Shown here: positions 7,092 to 14,530 of the stretch, piece by piece
Layout: every line of letters starts with the position of its first letter
Numbering within the stretch: the first letter of the stretch is position 1
Origin: a virus
Direction: 5' to 3' (one strand)
Virus record (IMG/VR): IMGVR_UViG_3300021181_000439
Coordinates: 1-47,846 of that record
Length of the DNA: 47,846 bases
Program-made: the position numbers and the translations under genes
The notes under the pieces: model-generated
What the model saw: only the letters and a program-made list of their open reading frames with translations
What the model was told of the DNA's origin: nothing
Database searches by the model: none

Positions 7092-7169
7092 ACAATTCGC
7101 GCCATAGCACATAGCGCACCACGGCAACCGTCTCATCTTCTCAGCGATTTGCCGCGCAACGCATCGTGT

Positions 7170-7287
7170 TAAAATATCGTTGGCCCCCAGCCCAAACGAC
7201 CGATGGCAAGGAATGCCCAACGATAGATATCAAATCGCTCTCTTGGTGCTTGTGAAACTGCCTCGGTGACGATCGAGGCATTTTTTT
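7170..7287 (+). ncRNA. candidate small RNA with promoter, long-range stem and terminator
   Basis: TAAAAT (7170-7175) could act as a -10. A perfect 9-bp inverted repeat (TATCGTTGG 7175-7183, CCAACGATA 7217-7225) follows, and a canonical terminator ends at 7287. No credible ORF lies between 7092 and 7324. The overlap of the -10 with the 5' stem arm argues for caution. Confidence 0.35.
7259..7287 (+). terminator. intrinsic terminator
   Basis: TGCCTCG (7259-7265) pairs with CGAGGCA (7274-7280) around an 8-nt loop, then seven T. Confidence 0.88.
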
Positions 7288-7293
7288 ATGCGC

Positions 7294-7299
7294 TACAAT
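7294..7299 (+). promoter_or_regulatory. -10 (TACAAT) for the gene at 7325
   Basis: TACAAT lies 25 nt before the start codon. A normal leader with Shine-Dalgarno AAAGGAGG follows. Confidence 0.55.
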
Positions 7300-7324
7300 G
7301 AGGTGCAGACCAAAGGAGGTTTGC

Positions 7325-7528
7325 ATGCTTCAAAACGCAAAACGCATCTACGCCCTCGCTGGCTATACCGTCGAACACCGCGCCAAAGGATGGTTCTTCA
7401 AAAAGACTTACACCGAGGACGACTGGCACGGACCGTACAGCTCCGAGACAAGCGTCTCCCTGATGCTCGCCCGCCAGCTCAAGCGGGAGATCGTCAAACG
7501 GGACGCCGTTCACCAGCTTCCCGAGTAG
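7325..7528 (+). CDS. small hypothetical protein
   Basis: The 67-residue protein starts at the ATG after AAAGGAGGTTTGC. The sequence has alternating strands and a helix (GYTVEHRAKGWFFKKTYTED, then SLMLARQLKREIVKR) and no recognised motif. It is a single-gene unit with its own promoter and terminator, so it can be expressed independently, for example in the lysogen. Confidence 0.65.
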   Translation: MLQNAKRIYALAGYTVEHRAKGWFFKKTYTEDDWHGPYSSETSVSLMLARQLKREIVKRDAVHQLPE

Positions 7529-7540
7529 CTTCTCCCCAAC

Positions 7541-7568
7541 TGCCCTGCTTTCGCGGGGCATCTCTTTT
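7541..7568 (+). terminator. intrinsic terminator
   Basis: TGCCCTGC (7541-7548) pairs with GCGGGGCA (7553-7560) with a TTTC loop and one wobble, followed by TCTCTTTT. Confidence 0.85.
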
Positions 7569-8121
7569 AGGCACAGCATTGCAATCTCGATATCGTTGAA
7601 TCCGACACTTTAAAGTCCCGCGCGATAGACGCGACATCCTCTCCGCCGCGCTTACGCTCGCAGGCTGCACGACGTTGGTTCTCATCGAGTTTAGGGCGCC
7701 TACCGAGCCGGACACCCATAGCGACAGCCCGCGCACGCCCTTCCGCCGTCCTGGACTTAATCAGCTCCCGCTCAAACTCTGCCACGCCCGCTAAGACGGT
7801 CATCATCAGGCGACCGTGGGCCGTCGTTGTGTCTGCCCACCCATCGCCGAGTGAGCGAAAGCCGGCGCTTTTGCCGTTTACAAGAGCCAGGATGTTGAGA
7901 AAGTCGCGCGTAGATCGCGCAAGCCGGTCCAGTCGCGTCACGAGCAGAATATCGCCGTTGCGAAGCGCGCGTAGCAGTTTCTTGAGTTCAGCTCGGTCGG
8001 TCTTTGCGCCGCTCACCTTTTCCCGGAAGATCCGCGCACAGCCGGCCGCTTCAAGCTGAGCCACCTGGGCATCAAGCGCCTGTCCGTTCGTGCTTACCCG
8101 GGCGTAGCCGTAGAGGTTCAT
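7567..8121 (-). CDS. serine recombinase, resolvase/invertase family
   Basis: The 184-residue protein has the full small-serine-recombinase layout. The N-terminal catalytic domain has YGYARVSTNGQ with nucleophile S10, then LVTRLDRLARS (about 60-70), and FERELIKSRTAEGRARA leads into the long E helix. The C-terminal helix-turn-helix is DVASIARDFKVSDSTISRL. Closest types are Tn3 resolvase and Hin/Gin invertases. It is encoded against its neighbours, and a pair of inverted 13-mers lies just upstream of its start. Likely roles are resolution of multimers of a plasmid-like form, or inversion of a small segment. Confidence 0.93.
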   Translation of the reverse strand: MNLYGYARVSTNGQALDAQVAQLEAAGCARIFREKVSGAKTDRAELKKLLRALRNGDILLVTRLDRLARSTRDFLNILALVNGKSAGFRSLGDGWADTTTAHGRLMMTVLAGVAEFERELIKSRTAEGRARAVAMGVRLGRRPKLDENQRRAACERKRGGEDVASIARDFKVSDSTISRLQCCA

Positions 8122-8133
8122 AGCCGGGCAAAT

Positions 8134-8296
8134 ATCTTGATTTCTGCAAGCGACAGTTGAGAGACGGGTAAAGAAATACGAAATAGCGACGTTTTGGGCG
8201 GTAAAAGCGGTTGTGTTTCATTTCTGGAACTCACTCAGGTAGTTTATCAAATGCTAAGCGATATCAGTACTTTACAGGTCCGTCAGAAATCAAGAT
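8134..8296. repeat. inverted 13-bp repeats flanking the recombinase upstream region
   Basis: ATCTTGATTTCTG (8134-8146) recurs inverted at 8284-8296 (CAGAAATCAAGAT). The 137 bp between them hold no clear gene. The right copy also sits in a CCGTCAG/CTGACGG inverted repeat (about 8280-8317). These are candidate recombination or operator sites for the serine recombinase encoded immediately to the left. Confidence 0.5.
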
Positions 8297-8323
8297 TTAT
8301 GCTTTTAATGCTGACGGTTCTAT

Positions 8324-8629
8324 TTGAGATTGAAAGCCGTGCACATTCTTCCCTCACTTGAATCCCTGCTTGTTGAAGCTCAGGATCACACCCGTGAGCG
8401 CGGCTCTTCGTCTGTCTCCCTCATATCTCTGTACTGCTTCATCTTCCGCGCCGTCGTCATCGGCAAGACATTTGAACGCCAAGCAATCGCGAATGCCCTG
8501 CATCAAGAGCCGAGACCGAACAAGAGCAGGGAATGGCAAGACGGCTACGATGAGGCGATGCGTGATGTGAACGGACTCCTCAAAGAGCGCACACATCTAT
8601 TCTCACTACTCGCGAGCCGTCTTCAGTAA
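8324..8629 (+). CDS. small hypothetical protein
   Basis: The frame from the TTG at 8324 gives 101 residues; a GTG at 8339 is an alternative, and the start is uncertain. The second half (ERQAIANALHQEP, EWQDGYDEAMRDVNGLLKE) looks coding and helical. No family recognised. A short overlapping frame (8251-8361) starting MLSDISTLQVRQKSRF could be an upstream peptide or a frameshifted N-terminus. Confidence 0.45.
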   Translation: MRLKAVHILPSLESLLVEAQDHTRERGSSSVSLISLYCFIFRAVVIGKTFERQAIANALHQEPRPNKSREWQDGYDEAMRDVNGLLKERTHLFSLLASRLQ

Positions 8630-8633
8630 CTCG

Positions 8634-8670
8634 CCCCACCAGTGCAACTCAGCCCCTTGCATTGGTGGGG
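8634..8670. other. 14-bp hairpin just upstream of a promoter
   Basis: Positions 8634-8647 pair with 8657-8670 (13 Watson-Crick pairs and one wobble) around a 9-nt loop. No T tract follows on either strand, so it is not a standard terminator. It could insulate the next promoter. Confidence 0.5.
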
Positions 8671-8676
8671 CCATGT

Positions 8677-8758
8677 TATAATCGACACAGCGTTTCATCC
8701 CCTCAACAGAAATGTTGGGGTCCGAACTTTTCTCCCCGCACGCATTTGCGTCGGGGGG
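8677..8758 (+). promoter_or_regulatory. extended -10 and folded leader of the VRR-NUC gene
   Basis: TGT-TATAAT (hexamer 8677-8682) should start an RNA near 8689. The leader holds a hairpin with a GAAA tetraloop (8699-8720) and a second hairpin (8731-8759). In the second hairpin the purine-rich ribosome-binding segment GGGGGG is paired with CTCCCC, up to the ATG. This would block ribosome entry until the hairpin opens. Confidence 0.6.
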
Positions 8759-9082
8759 ATGGAACGTAAGCTCAAAGAAAGCGACATCCAGGCGGCGATC
8801 TGCGATTACCTCAGTCTCAAGGGCTATCTTTTCTCGCGTACCAATAACTCGCCGATCTACGACAAAACGCGTGGCGCCTTCCGAGCATTACCCAAGCACA
8901 CGCGGCGGGGTTGGCCAGATATCTGCCTTCTGCATAGAGGCACGTTCTACGCTATTGAAGTAAAGAGCGCGTCTGGGAAGCAAAGTCCTGAGCAGACACA
9001 ACTCGAAACCGAGGTGGTCCTTAGCGGTGGCAAGTACATCGTCGCTCGATCAATCGACGACATCCAATCAGCCGGCCTATGA
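8759..9082 (+). CDS. VRR-NUC domain nuclease
   Basis: The 107-residue protein is a stand-alone VRR-NUC (PD-(D/E)XK) nuclease, a common small phage protein. Visible motifs are ESDIQAAICDYLSLKGY at the N-terminus, RRGWPDICLL (catalytic D) and FYAIEVKSASGKQSPEQ (E-x-K). They are followed by the usual GGKYIVARSIDDI end. The start is the ATG at 8759, since the family begins with this helix. Known members act on branched or nicked DNA in replication and repair. The next gene overlaps by 4 bp. Confidence 0.9.
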   Translation: MERKLKESDIQAAICDYLSLKGYLFSRTNNSPIYDKTRGAFRALPKHTRRGWPDICLLHRGTFYAIEVKSASGKQSPEQTQLETEVVLSGGKYIVARSIDDIQSAGL

Positions 9083-9249
9083 ACGACGACGAGCCGAATA
9101 CATTCCTGCTCGATAACGATCCCGCAAAGCTTCTTCCCTTCTCAAAGCGCATAATTGCCGAAGATCCCGATGTCGTCATTCTGCCCAACGCGCACCACAC
9201 CTCCCGCATGTTCGATGATGATTATGGACCCCGTTATACAAACGGCTGA
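9079..9249 (+). CDS. small acidic protein coupled to the nuclease
   Basis: The 56-residue frame starts at an ATGA overlap with the nuclease stop (MNDDEPNTFLLDNDPAKLLP) and ends in RMFDDDYGPRYTNG. It is rich in Asp and has no recognised domain. The tight coupling supports a real gene. Confidence 0.6.
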   Translation: MNDDEPNTFLLDNDPAKLLPFSKRIIAEDPDVVILPNAHHTSRMFDDDYGPRYTNG

Positions 9250-9382
9250 GGTGTGCGTATGCGCCGTAATGGCCGCAGCAACGGTCCTGATCTTGCTTGG
9301 TATCTTCTGGGCGATGTGCCGGATATGCAGAGACGCCGTTCGCTTGCTCGACGATATAGACGAGCTAAACCTGCCGAGGTAG
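9224..9382 (+). CDS. small single-pass membrane protein
   Basis: The 52-residue frame has one hydrophobic segment (AVMAAATVLILLGIFWAM) with flanking Cys, and a charged tail (RDAVRLLDDIDELNLPR). The ATG at 9224 overlaps the previous gene; a GTG at 9251 right after its stop is an alternative. A holin-like or signalling role is possible but unsupported. Confidence 0.45.
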   Translation: MDPVIQTAEVCVCAVMAAATVLILLGIFWAMCRICRDAVRLLDDIDELNLPR

Positions 9383-9384
9383 AT

Positions 9385-9720
9385 TCAGTGGTGCTCAACC
9401 TCGCACCGATAATCCCTGTCTTGGTAGCAATATACGTGCCCCTCTCTATCTATCGAGCAGTTAGGATTCCGGTCATCGCGTTCACAACGAACCCGTACAT
9501 GAGGCACTTCCGCTTCCGGCGGCGGCGGCGCAGCGGCCGTCGCAGCAGCAGGCGCCTGATAATTCGGAACACTAGTATTTGGAGCACCGACAACGGCGCC
9601 TGGGGAGGCGATCGCCGATCCTAAGTTGTTGTTATAAATCTCCGGAGCGCGTTCAAACCCTCCAGCCCACAACGTTGAGGATAGCGCCAGAAAGATTATC
9701 ACTGAAATCAGCGCACGCAT
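9385..9720 (-). CDS. secreted Cys-containing protein
   Basis: The 111-residue protein has a signal peptide (MRALISVIIFLALSSTLWA, cleavage before GG). A Pro/Ala linker (about 53-72) follows, then a small C-terminal part with four Cys (VRCERD, NCSID, YCYQD, YRCEVEHH). The start is fixed by ATCGGAGG upstream on the minus strand; the longer frame is antisense to the next gene. It may be a lysogenic-conversion or envelope protein. Confidence 0.75.
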   Translation of the reverse strand: MRALISVIIFLALSSTLWAGGFERAPEIYNNNLGSAIASPGAVVGAPNTSVPNYQAPAAATAAAPPPPEAEVPHVRVRCERDDRNPNCSIDREGHVYCYQDRDYRCEVEHH

Positions 9721-9799
9721 GGATGCCTCCGATTTAAGCTTCGACCCACCCACTCTAGTTCTTTTCCCCATCCACCGCAACTTATAAGCGAATTGGTGA

Positions 9800-9805
9800 T
9801 ACACT
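9800..9805 (+). promoter_or_regulatory. extended -10 (TGA-TACACT), leaderless
   Basis: The hexamer ends 8 nt before the ATG at 9814, with no Shine-Dalgarno. A box ATCCACCGCAACTT starts 30 bp upstream (9770) and resembles one before the promoter at 18564. Confidence 0.65.
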
Positions 9806-9813
9806 GGCCCGAT

Positions 9814-10224
9814 ATGCCTACCTTTACGGCCGCACAGCAAAAGGAACACCGCGAAGCTTTTATCCAAGAGTGCCGCCAGAAAGCTTGGAGCGCGGCCTGC
9901 CACGCCAACTGGATCGGCGACCAGCTCGACAAACTCATCGAGGACTACGGTAAGCTCAAAACGGATGACGAGGCGCTGGAAGGGGAAATCAAAACTCTGG
10001 AAACCGCGGTCGACTACCACACCGTGGAAAATCGCGGCAAGCGCAGGATTCTACAAGAACGTCGCAACGCGCTCGCCAAGCAAATGGAAGCAGTCAGCGC
10101 CGGCATCCAACAGGGCCAGCGCGGTCTCAACGAACTTCACCAGAGCATCGAAGCCAACTTGCAGTTAGCTAAGCATGCGGAGACGTGGGAGTGGAAGGAG
10201 GTCGCCTGCGCACTCTCCCGTTAG
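9814..10224 (+). CDS. coiled-coil hypothetical protein
   Basis: The 136-residue protein is almost wholly helical, with a long heptad-like region (LDKLIEDYGKLKTDDEALEG, then RRNALAKQMEAVSAGIQ). Not recognised. The ATG at 9814 is chosen by the leaderless promoter rather than the earlier TTG. It stands first in the pre-terminase block and could be a structural or DNA-associated protein. Confidence 0.65.
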   Translation: MPTFTAAQQKEHREAFIQECRQKAWSAACHANWIGDQLDKLIEDYGKLKTDDEALEGEIKTLETAVDYHTVENRGKRRILQERRNALAKQMEAVSAGIQQGQRGLNELHQSIEANLQLAKHAETWEWKEVACALSR

Positions 10225-10288
10225 GATAGCCTAGGAGCTTTAGATCGAATATAAACTCACGGTTCAACAATAATCGGGGAACGCTCAG

Positions 10289-10933
10289 GTGGGCGCCACA
10301 TTTGCCGCAATTGCCAGCGCCGTAGCCGCTATCGGTTCTGCTATCGCTGCGGTCTACGCGCTTCTGTTCCTCGCTCATCAGGAAGAAATCTCCAAAGCTC
10401 AACTACAAGCTATGTATTTTAGTAATCTATACAGCAAACAAGTAGATCAACTAGCCATCGCTTACTCCAGCTTTGATGACTTACGATTGTCCGCTCAGTT
10501 CGGACTCTTTACTCGACAGGGTATGGAGAGACTTGGCCTAAGTGATGTTGAGCGGATTAGATCCATCTTATTTACCGATAAAGATGCTGACCAGATTAGA
10601 ACTATTATCCATCAGTTGGAAGCTACAAAGTTGGCACTTCCACCATCAGCCACTAAGGAGATAGATTACGGTATTGCGCTTCTATTGGAATTTCTAGTCG
10701 AAGCGGCGAAATTTCAGAATGGCTCGCACACGGAACCCGCACTGCAGAACTTCTACGATAAGGAAACCAAAAACATAAATGATTTGATCAAATGGCAAAT
10801 GACCTTTTTCGACTGCGCACACAACATTTTTGCACGCGGCCATTCTATAGATGACGACGAGTTCAAGAAATGTAGTCTAAATTCCGATCCTGACGCCTTA
10901 TTCAAGGAACTAGCCAAAATTAGGTTACAATAG
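10289..10933 (+). CDS. membrane-anchored helical protein, AT-rich cargo
   Basis: The 214-residue protein starts at GTG 10289. An N-terminal hydrophobic segment (residues 4-27, AAIASAVAAIGSAIAAVYAL) precedes a long soluble helical domain resembling bacterial proteins with one TM helix and a cytoplasmic tail. The DNA is clearly more AT-rich than its neighbours, which suggests recent acquisition. It could be an exclusion or defence-type cargo gene; no catalytic motif is visible. Confidence 0.65.
   Translation: MGATFAAIASAVAAIGSAIAAVYALLFLAHQEEISKAQLQAMYFSNLYSKQVDQLAIAYSSFDDLRLSAQFGLFTRQGMERLGLSDVERIRSILFTDKDADQIRTIIHQLEATKLALPPSATKEIDYGIALLLEFLVEAAKFQNGSHTEPALQNFYDKETKNINDLIKWQMTFFDCAHNIFARGHSIDDDEFKKCSLNSDPDALFKELAKIRLQ
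10926..10931 (+). promoter_or_regulatory. -10 (TACAAT), leaderless
   Basis: The hexamer ends 7 nt before the ATG at 10939 and overlaps the end of the preceding gene. There is no Shine-Dalgarno. Confidence 0.65.
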
Positions 10934-10938
10934 TCCTC

Positions 10939-11493
10939 ATGCGAATTGTACCCGAGTTAGACCACAAAATCCGCCGCGAAATCCGCGACGCCCGCGCCAA
11001 AGACCCCCTTATCAGCGTCGTTGCACTGCAAGAGCAACTTGAAAAGCAATTCAACCGCACTTTTTCACGCAAATACATCACCAAGCTAGCGTTCAAAGTC
11101 GAGCGCCAGGCATTGCAGGAGGCCGACCGCACCAAGATCGAGGAGCGCATGAACTTCACGCGAGAGAACTACCGCATGATCCGCGAGCGCCTTCTCAAAA
11201 TTCTTTATTGGAAACCAGAGGACGGCGGCAAACCACCCGCCAACCGCGACGTGAACGAAGCTGCCAAGAACATCGTCATGATGGATCTCGCGATCCTACA
11301 GGCTGAGGCCGCCGCCGGCATGTACAAAAAGCCGCTCGAAGTCCTGGCAAGGGAAGTTCACTACGAGCCGTTGCCGGCCGAAGTTCGCACCGTTGTCATC
11401 GCCGCGTGGACGCGTGGGGGATTGCTACCGAGGGCGGCTATACAGAAGCTGGTACCCGAGAAAAAACTCGAAGCTAACACCCCTTCCGGTTGA
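10939..11493 (+). CDS. helix-turn-helix protein, possible small terminase subunit
   Basis: The 184-residue protein has an N-terminal homeodomain-like segment (VALQEQLEKQFNRTFSRKYI), a central helical region and a C-terminal part with basic and acidic patches. Size, fold type and position upstream of TerL fit a small terminase subunit. The intervening cargo genes and lack of a diagnostic motif keep this tentative. Confidence 0.55.
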   Translation: MRIVPELDHKIRREIRDARAKDPLISVVALQEQLEKQFNRTFSRKYITKLAFKVERQALQEADRTKIEERMNFTRENYRMIRERLLKILYWKPEDGGKPPANRDVNEAAKNIVMMDLAILQAEAAAGMYKKPLEVLAREVHYEPLPAEVRTVVIAAWTRGGLLPRAAIQKLVPEKKLEANTPSG

Positions 11494-11583
11494 ACTCTTT
11501 GCTCTTTTCTAGCATCTTTACCGGCGCGCCCACTTGCAATAGGCAGCACACTGAAAGAAGCGGTCGTCGGAAAAGAGGACACC

Positions 11584-12198
11584 ATGCGATATCTGATTTT
11601 ACTTCTACTAATCTTCGCCGATGTCGGAATAGCGAAAGCCGGGCAAACGACGTGCAAACTGTCGCCCGACTTCTCCTTGCTGAAGGATTTTGACACAGCT
11701 AACCCAAGCAACGCTAACTCTTGGGCGTTGCTTTATAAAGGCCGCGTTATTTACCAGATCGATCTCCATGATGTCTATGGCGGCGCAGGGCCGCCATTCG
11801 ATTGTTCAAACATTGTTGTAAATCGCGACAACTTCGGTTTGATAGTGGGACATGAAAATGATCTTCTCATTGCAGTCGGAATAGCGTCCGGGGCACATGG
11901 TCCGACGGCAATTAATCTCCTGCATTATTACCCCCACGACGGGCGTATGAGACTCGCGAGCGACGGCGACAGCCTCCTTTTGACGTGGGGTGAAGAGAGC
12001 GATTTGACCACGAGGCTATGCTGGAGTCCTAATAACGATAATCACTGGTGGCATGTCGATAATCACCAAACTGGCGGCCACTTCGCAGGTTGCACTAGGT
12101 CCGATTGGATTTGGCATCAAGGCAACACGACTGGTGTGTGGGGTACCGATCCGAGCAAAGATCATTCTCGGATAGACCACATAATTCAAATCGAATAA
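11584..12198 (+). CDS. secreted protein, cargo gene
   Basis: The 204-residue protein has a signal peptide (MRYLILLLLIFADVGIAKA) and a Trp/His/Asp-rich mature region (NNDNHWWHVDNHQTGGHF, SDWIWHQGNTTGVWG). A Shine-Dalgarno (GAGGA) precedes the ATG. No family recognised. It looks like a single-gene insertion expressed by the lysogen, acting in the periplasm or at the surface. Pairs of Cys could form disulfides. Confidence 0.65.
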   Translation: MRYLILLLLIFADVGIAKAGQTTCKLSPDFSLLKDFDTANPSNANSWALLYKGRVIYQIDLHDVYGGAGPPFDCSNIVVNRDNFGLIVGHENDLLIAVGIASGAHGPTAINLLHYYPHDGRMRLASDGDSLLLTWGEESDLTTRLCWSPNNDNHWWHVDNHQTGGHFAGCTRSDWIWHQGNTTGVWGTDPSKDHSRIDHIIQIE

Positions 12199-12258
12199 TC
12201 CTGCAGATAATGCGCTTCCCTGAACGGTTACTGAATACGGCTTCTACGGTGTGCTAAG

Positions 12259-12332
12259 ATATAGTCGTATCAGCTAGCCCGTTCGAGTGTGCGCCTTTGC
12301 GGCTAGCGGGGCGCACGTTCGAGCGAATATTT
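12259..12332 (+). promoter_or_regulatory. -10 and folded leader for the gene at 12333
   Basis: TATAGT (about 12259-12264) is followed by a leader. GTGCGCC/GGCGCAC and GCTAGCC/GGCTAGC can form alternative hairpins, and CGTTCGAG occurs twice. There is no Shine-Dalgarno near the ATG. Confidence 0.4.
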
Positions 12333-12623
12333 ATGGATTATGAATTAGCGAAGCAGTTGAAGGATGCAGGGTTTCCGCAGAAAGAACCGAATGGATTTAG
12401 TGGTCTCCTCGCGCACGTAAAGGGTAATGCCGATGACAGCACGTATTATCCCACCCTCGAAGAACTCATAGAGGCGTGTGGCGACCATTTCTTCACACTT
12501 GAGCTTCGTAACGGCGGATATAAGCGTTGGGAAGCGCACGAGGCCTACTACAATAACCATCATGACGGCTCAACCCCCACCGAAGCCGTAGCGAGGTTGT
12601 GGCTCGCACTCAATGCAAGTTAA
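12333..12623 (+). CDS. small phage protein, paralogue of the 6777 protein
   Basis: The 96-residue protein (MDYELAKQLKDAGFPQKE, then YPTLEELIEAC and TPTEAVARLWLALNAS) shares its ends and centre with the protein at 6777. Its middle differs, which indicates an old duplication or repeated acquisition. Function unknown. Confidence 0.8.
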   Translation: MDYELAKQLKDAGFPQKEPNGFSGLLAHVKGNADDSTYYPTLEELIEACGDHFFTLELRNGGYKRWEAHEAYYNNHHDGSTPTEAVARLWLALNAS

Positions 12624-12657
12624 GCAGGGGGCTATCGCTAGCTTGACCGACGTTTGG

Positions 12658-13011
12658 CTAACAAACACTTTCTTTCACGCCCGCGGGATGGCAACCATCA
12701 CGTGGCGGAGGCGTAGGCGTAGGACATCCTGATGCCGGCCCGACCAACGTCCCTCCACCAGGTACAACGGTCACAGTGCAATCTTGCGGAGGCTTTGGCA
12801 CTCCCAAGCGAGCTAGGCCACTTTGTTTCACGACTCCGTCGCAGACAACCTCAAAAATAGTACATCCGTTGAGACATTCCGCTTCAGTGTAAACCGGATA
12901 CGTGCCGCTAGCACCGCTGCACTGACATGCCTGACAGGTTTGGGCAGTTGCACTTGTGTTGAGAGCGGTTGCAATGAGAACAAATAAGGCAGTCGCCACG
13001 CCCCTAAGCAT
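12658..13011 (-). CDS. secreted Cys- and Pro-rich protein
   Basis: The 117-residue protein starts at the ATG after AAGGGG on the minus strand; a GTG two codons earlier is possible. A signal peptide (MLRGVATALFVLIATALN, to about residue 24) precedes a domain with at least nine Cys (CQACQCSG, CLNGC, VVCDG, DCTVTV). A Pro-rich tail (CPTPTPPPRDGC) follows. It is probably disulfide-bonded outside the cytoplasm. No family recognised. It lies antisense just before TerL. Confidence 0.65.
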   Translation of the reverse strand: MLRGVATALFVLIATALNTSATAQTCQACQCSGASGTYPVYTEAECLNGCTIFEVVCDGVVKQSGLARLGVPKPPQDCTVTVVPGGGTLVGPASGCPTPTPPPRDGCHPAGVKESVC

Positions 13012-13065
13012 GTTCACACCCCTTCGTTTTTCGTGCCGTACCTAGAGGTTACAAGAGGTTCCTGA

Positions 13066-13071
13066 TACAAT
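13066..13071 (+). promoter_or_regulatory. extended -10 (TGA-TACAAT) for terL
   Basis: The hexamer ends 12 nt before the ATG at 13084. The 5' UTR would be about 5 nt, with no Shine-Dalgarno. Confidence 0.6.
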
Positions 13072-13083
13072 CAACGATATTGT

Positions 13084-14529
13084 ATGAATGAGACCCTCCA
13101 GCTTGAGCGTCTCGTAGACGACCCGGAAATCCGGCGCGCAGCGGCCAAGACCCTCAAGGGCTTCTGCCTCACCTACCTTCCCCACCACTTCCCGCTCGAA
13201 CTATCCGACTTCTTCGACGAAATGTGTCAGGCACTTGAGGACTTCGCCCTCAAGCGCGTGGAGATGATCGGGTTTCGTGGTTGCGCCAAATCCACGCTCG
13301 CCTCGCTCGCCCTTCCGCTCTGGGCAGCGCTTGAACACCCGGAGCTGTATCCGTTCATCATTCTTCTAGCCGACACACGCGGCCAGGCCAGCATCAACGC
13401 TGCTAGCGTCCAATACGAGCTGCGCAACAACGACCCGATCCTCAGGGATTACGGCCACCTCAAATACAAGAAGATAGACGACCCGCGCCCGGAGCCGACG
13501 CTGGAGAGCGACGAGGACTGGCAGGCGATGAACTGCGTCCTCGACAATGGCGTCCGTATCCTCTCGCGCTCCCGCGGCCAGAAGGTGCGCGGTGTCAAGC
13601 ACCGCCAACATCGTCCCAAGCTTGTTATCGCCGACGACGTTGAGGGATTGGACTGGGTTCGCACACAGGAGAACCGCGACAAATCGGACAGGTGGTTCCG
13701 CGGCGACGTACTGCCGTCAATCGACGAGAACGGCCGCGCCGTCCTCATCGGCAACTGGCTGCACACCGACGGCCTTATGGCCAGGCTCAAGAACACCGGG
13801 ATCTTCACCGTCCTTGAGTTTCCGCTTCTACGCGAAGGCGACGGCACCGACATCGAGCGGTGCACGTGGAAAGCCAAATACCCGACACAGGAAGCGATCG
13901 ACCTCAAACGGCAGGAGCTAGGGGACATCGGCTTCCGCCGCGAGATGCTGTTGCAGGTCGTGCCGGAGGAAGGCCAGGACGTTCTACCCGAAGACATCCA
14001 CTATTACGACGATCCGCCTTTCGACGATGGTAACTACCTCGCCCACGGCGTTGACCTCGCGATTAGCACGAAGGAAAGCGCTGACTACACGGCTATCGTG
14101 AGTGGGGAGGTCACGTGGCCTAATGGCAAGCTGGAAATCTATGTCCAGCCACATCCGATCATCAGGCACATGAACTTCAGCGATACGATGACCGCGCTCG
14201 ACAACGTGCGGCATTCGACCACGATGAGCAGCGAGTTCTTTGTCGAAGCCGTTGCCTACCAGCAAGCCGCTATCGAGGAAATGGAGCGCCGAGCGTTCGC
14301 TGTCACGCCGATGCACCCGATCAAAGACAAACGAGCCCGACTTCGCGTCGCGGCACGCTACATCAAAATGGGCATCGTGAAGTTTCCAAGGGCAGGATGC
14401 GAGCAGCTTATGACGCAGCTACTTGGGTTTGGCAGCGAGAAGCACGACGATGCGGTTGATGCGCTTGTCTACTTGATTTTGGGGTTGGTTGGTGATGGGA
14501 TTGAGGCACAGAAGGTCCACTACATATGA
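13084..14529 (+). CDS. terL: terminase large subunit
   Basis: The 481-residue protein is the packaging motor. The ATPase domain shows Walker A GFRGCAKST (63-71) and Walker B LVIADDVE (180-187). The RNase-H-like nuclease domain shows HGVDLAIS (D324), with a further acidic cluster KHDDAVDALVY (about 453-462). It cuts concatemeric DNA and drives it through the portal. The last 22 codons are present a second time at 14854-14922, which indicates recombination at its 3' end. Confidence 0.96.
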   Translation: MNETLQLERLVDDPEIRRAAAKTLKGFCLTYLPHHFPLELSDFFDEMCQALEDFALKRVEMIGFRGCAKSTLASLALPLWAALEHPELYPFIILLADTRGQASINAASVQYELRNNDPILRDYGHLKYKKIDDPRPEPTLESDEDWQAMNCVLDNGVRILSRSRGQKVRGVKHRQHRPKLVIADDVEGLDWVRTQENRDKSDRWFRGDVLPSIDENGRAVLIGNWLHTDGLMARLKNTGIFTVLEFPLLREGDGTDIERCTWKAKYPTQEAIDLKRQELGDIGFRREMLLQVVPEEGQDVLPEDIHYYDDPPFDDGNYLAHGVDLAISTKESADYTAIVSGEVTWPNGKLEIYVQPHPIIRHMNFSDTMTALDNVRHSTTMSSEFFVEAVAYQQAAIEEMERRAFAVTPMHPIKDKRARLRVAARYIKMGIVKFPRAGCEQLMTQLLGFGSEKHDDAVDALVYLILGLVGDGIEAQKVHYI

Positions 14530-14530
14530 C

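Noticed and set aside
8642-8758. 39-codon N-terminal extension of the VRR-NUC gene
   Set aside because: It would begin before the promoter and run through both leader hairpins. The family start fits 8759.
9721-10020. Longer start for the 9385-9720 secreted protein
   Set aside because: The extra 100 residues are antisense to the 9814 gene. The Shine-Dalgarno and signal peptide set the start at 9720.
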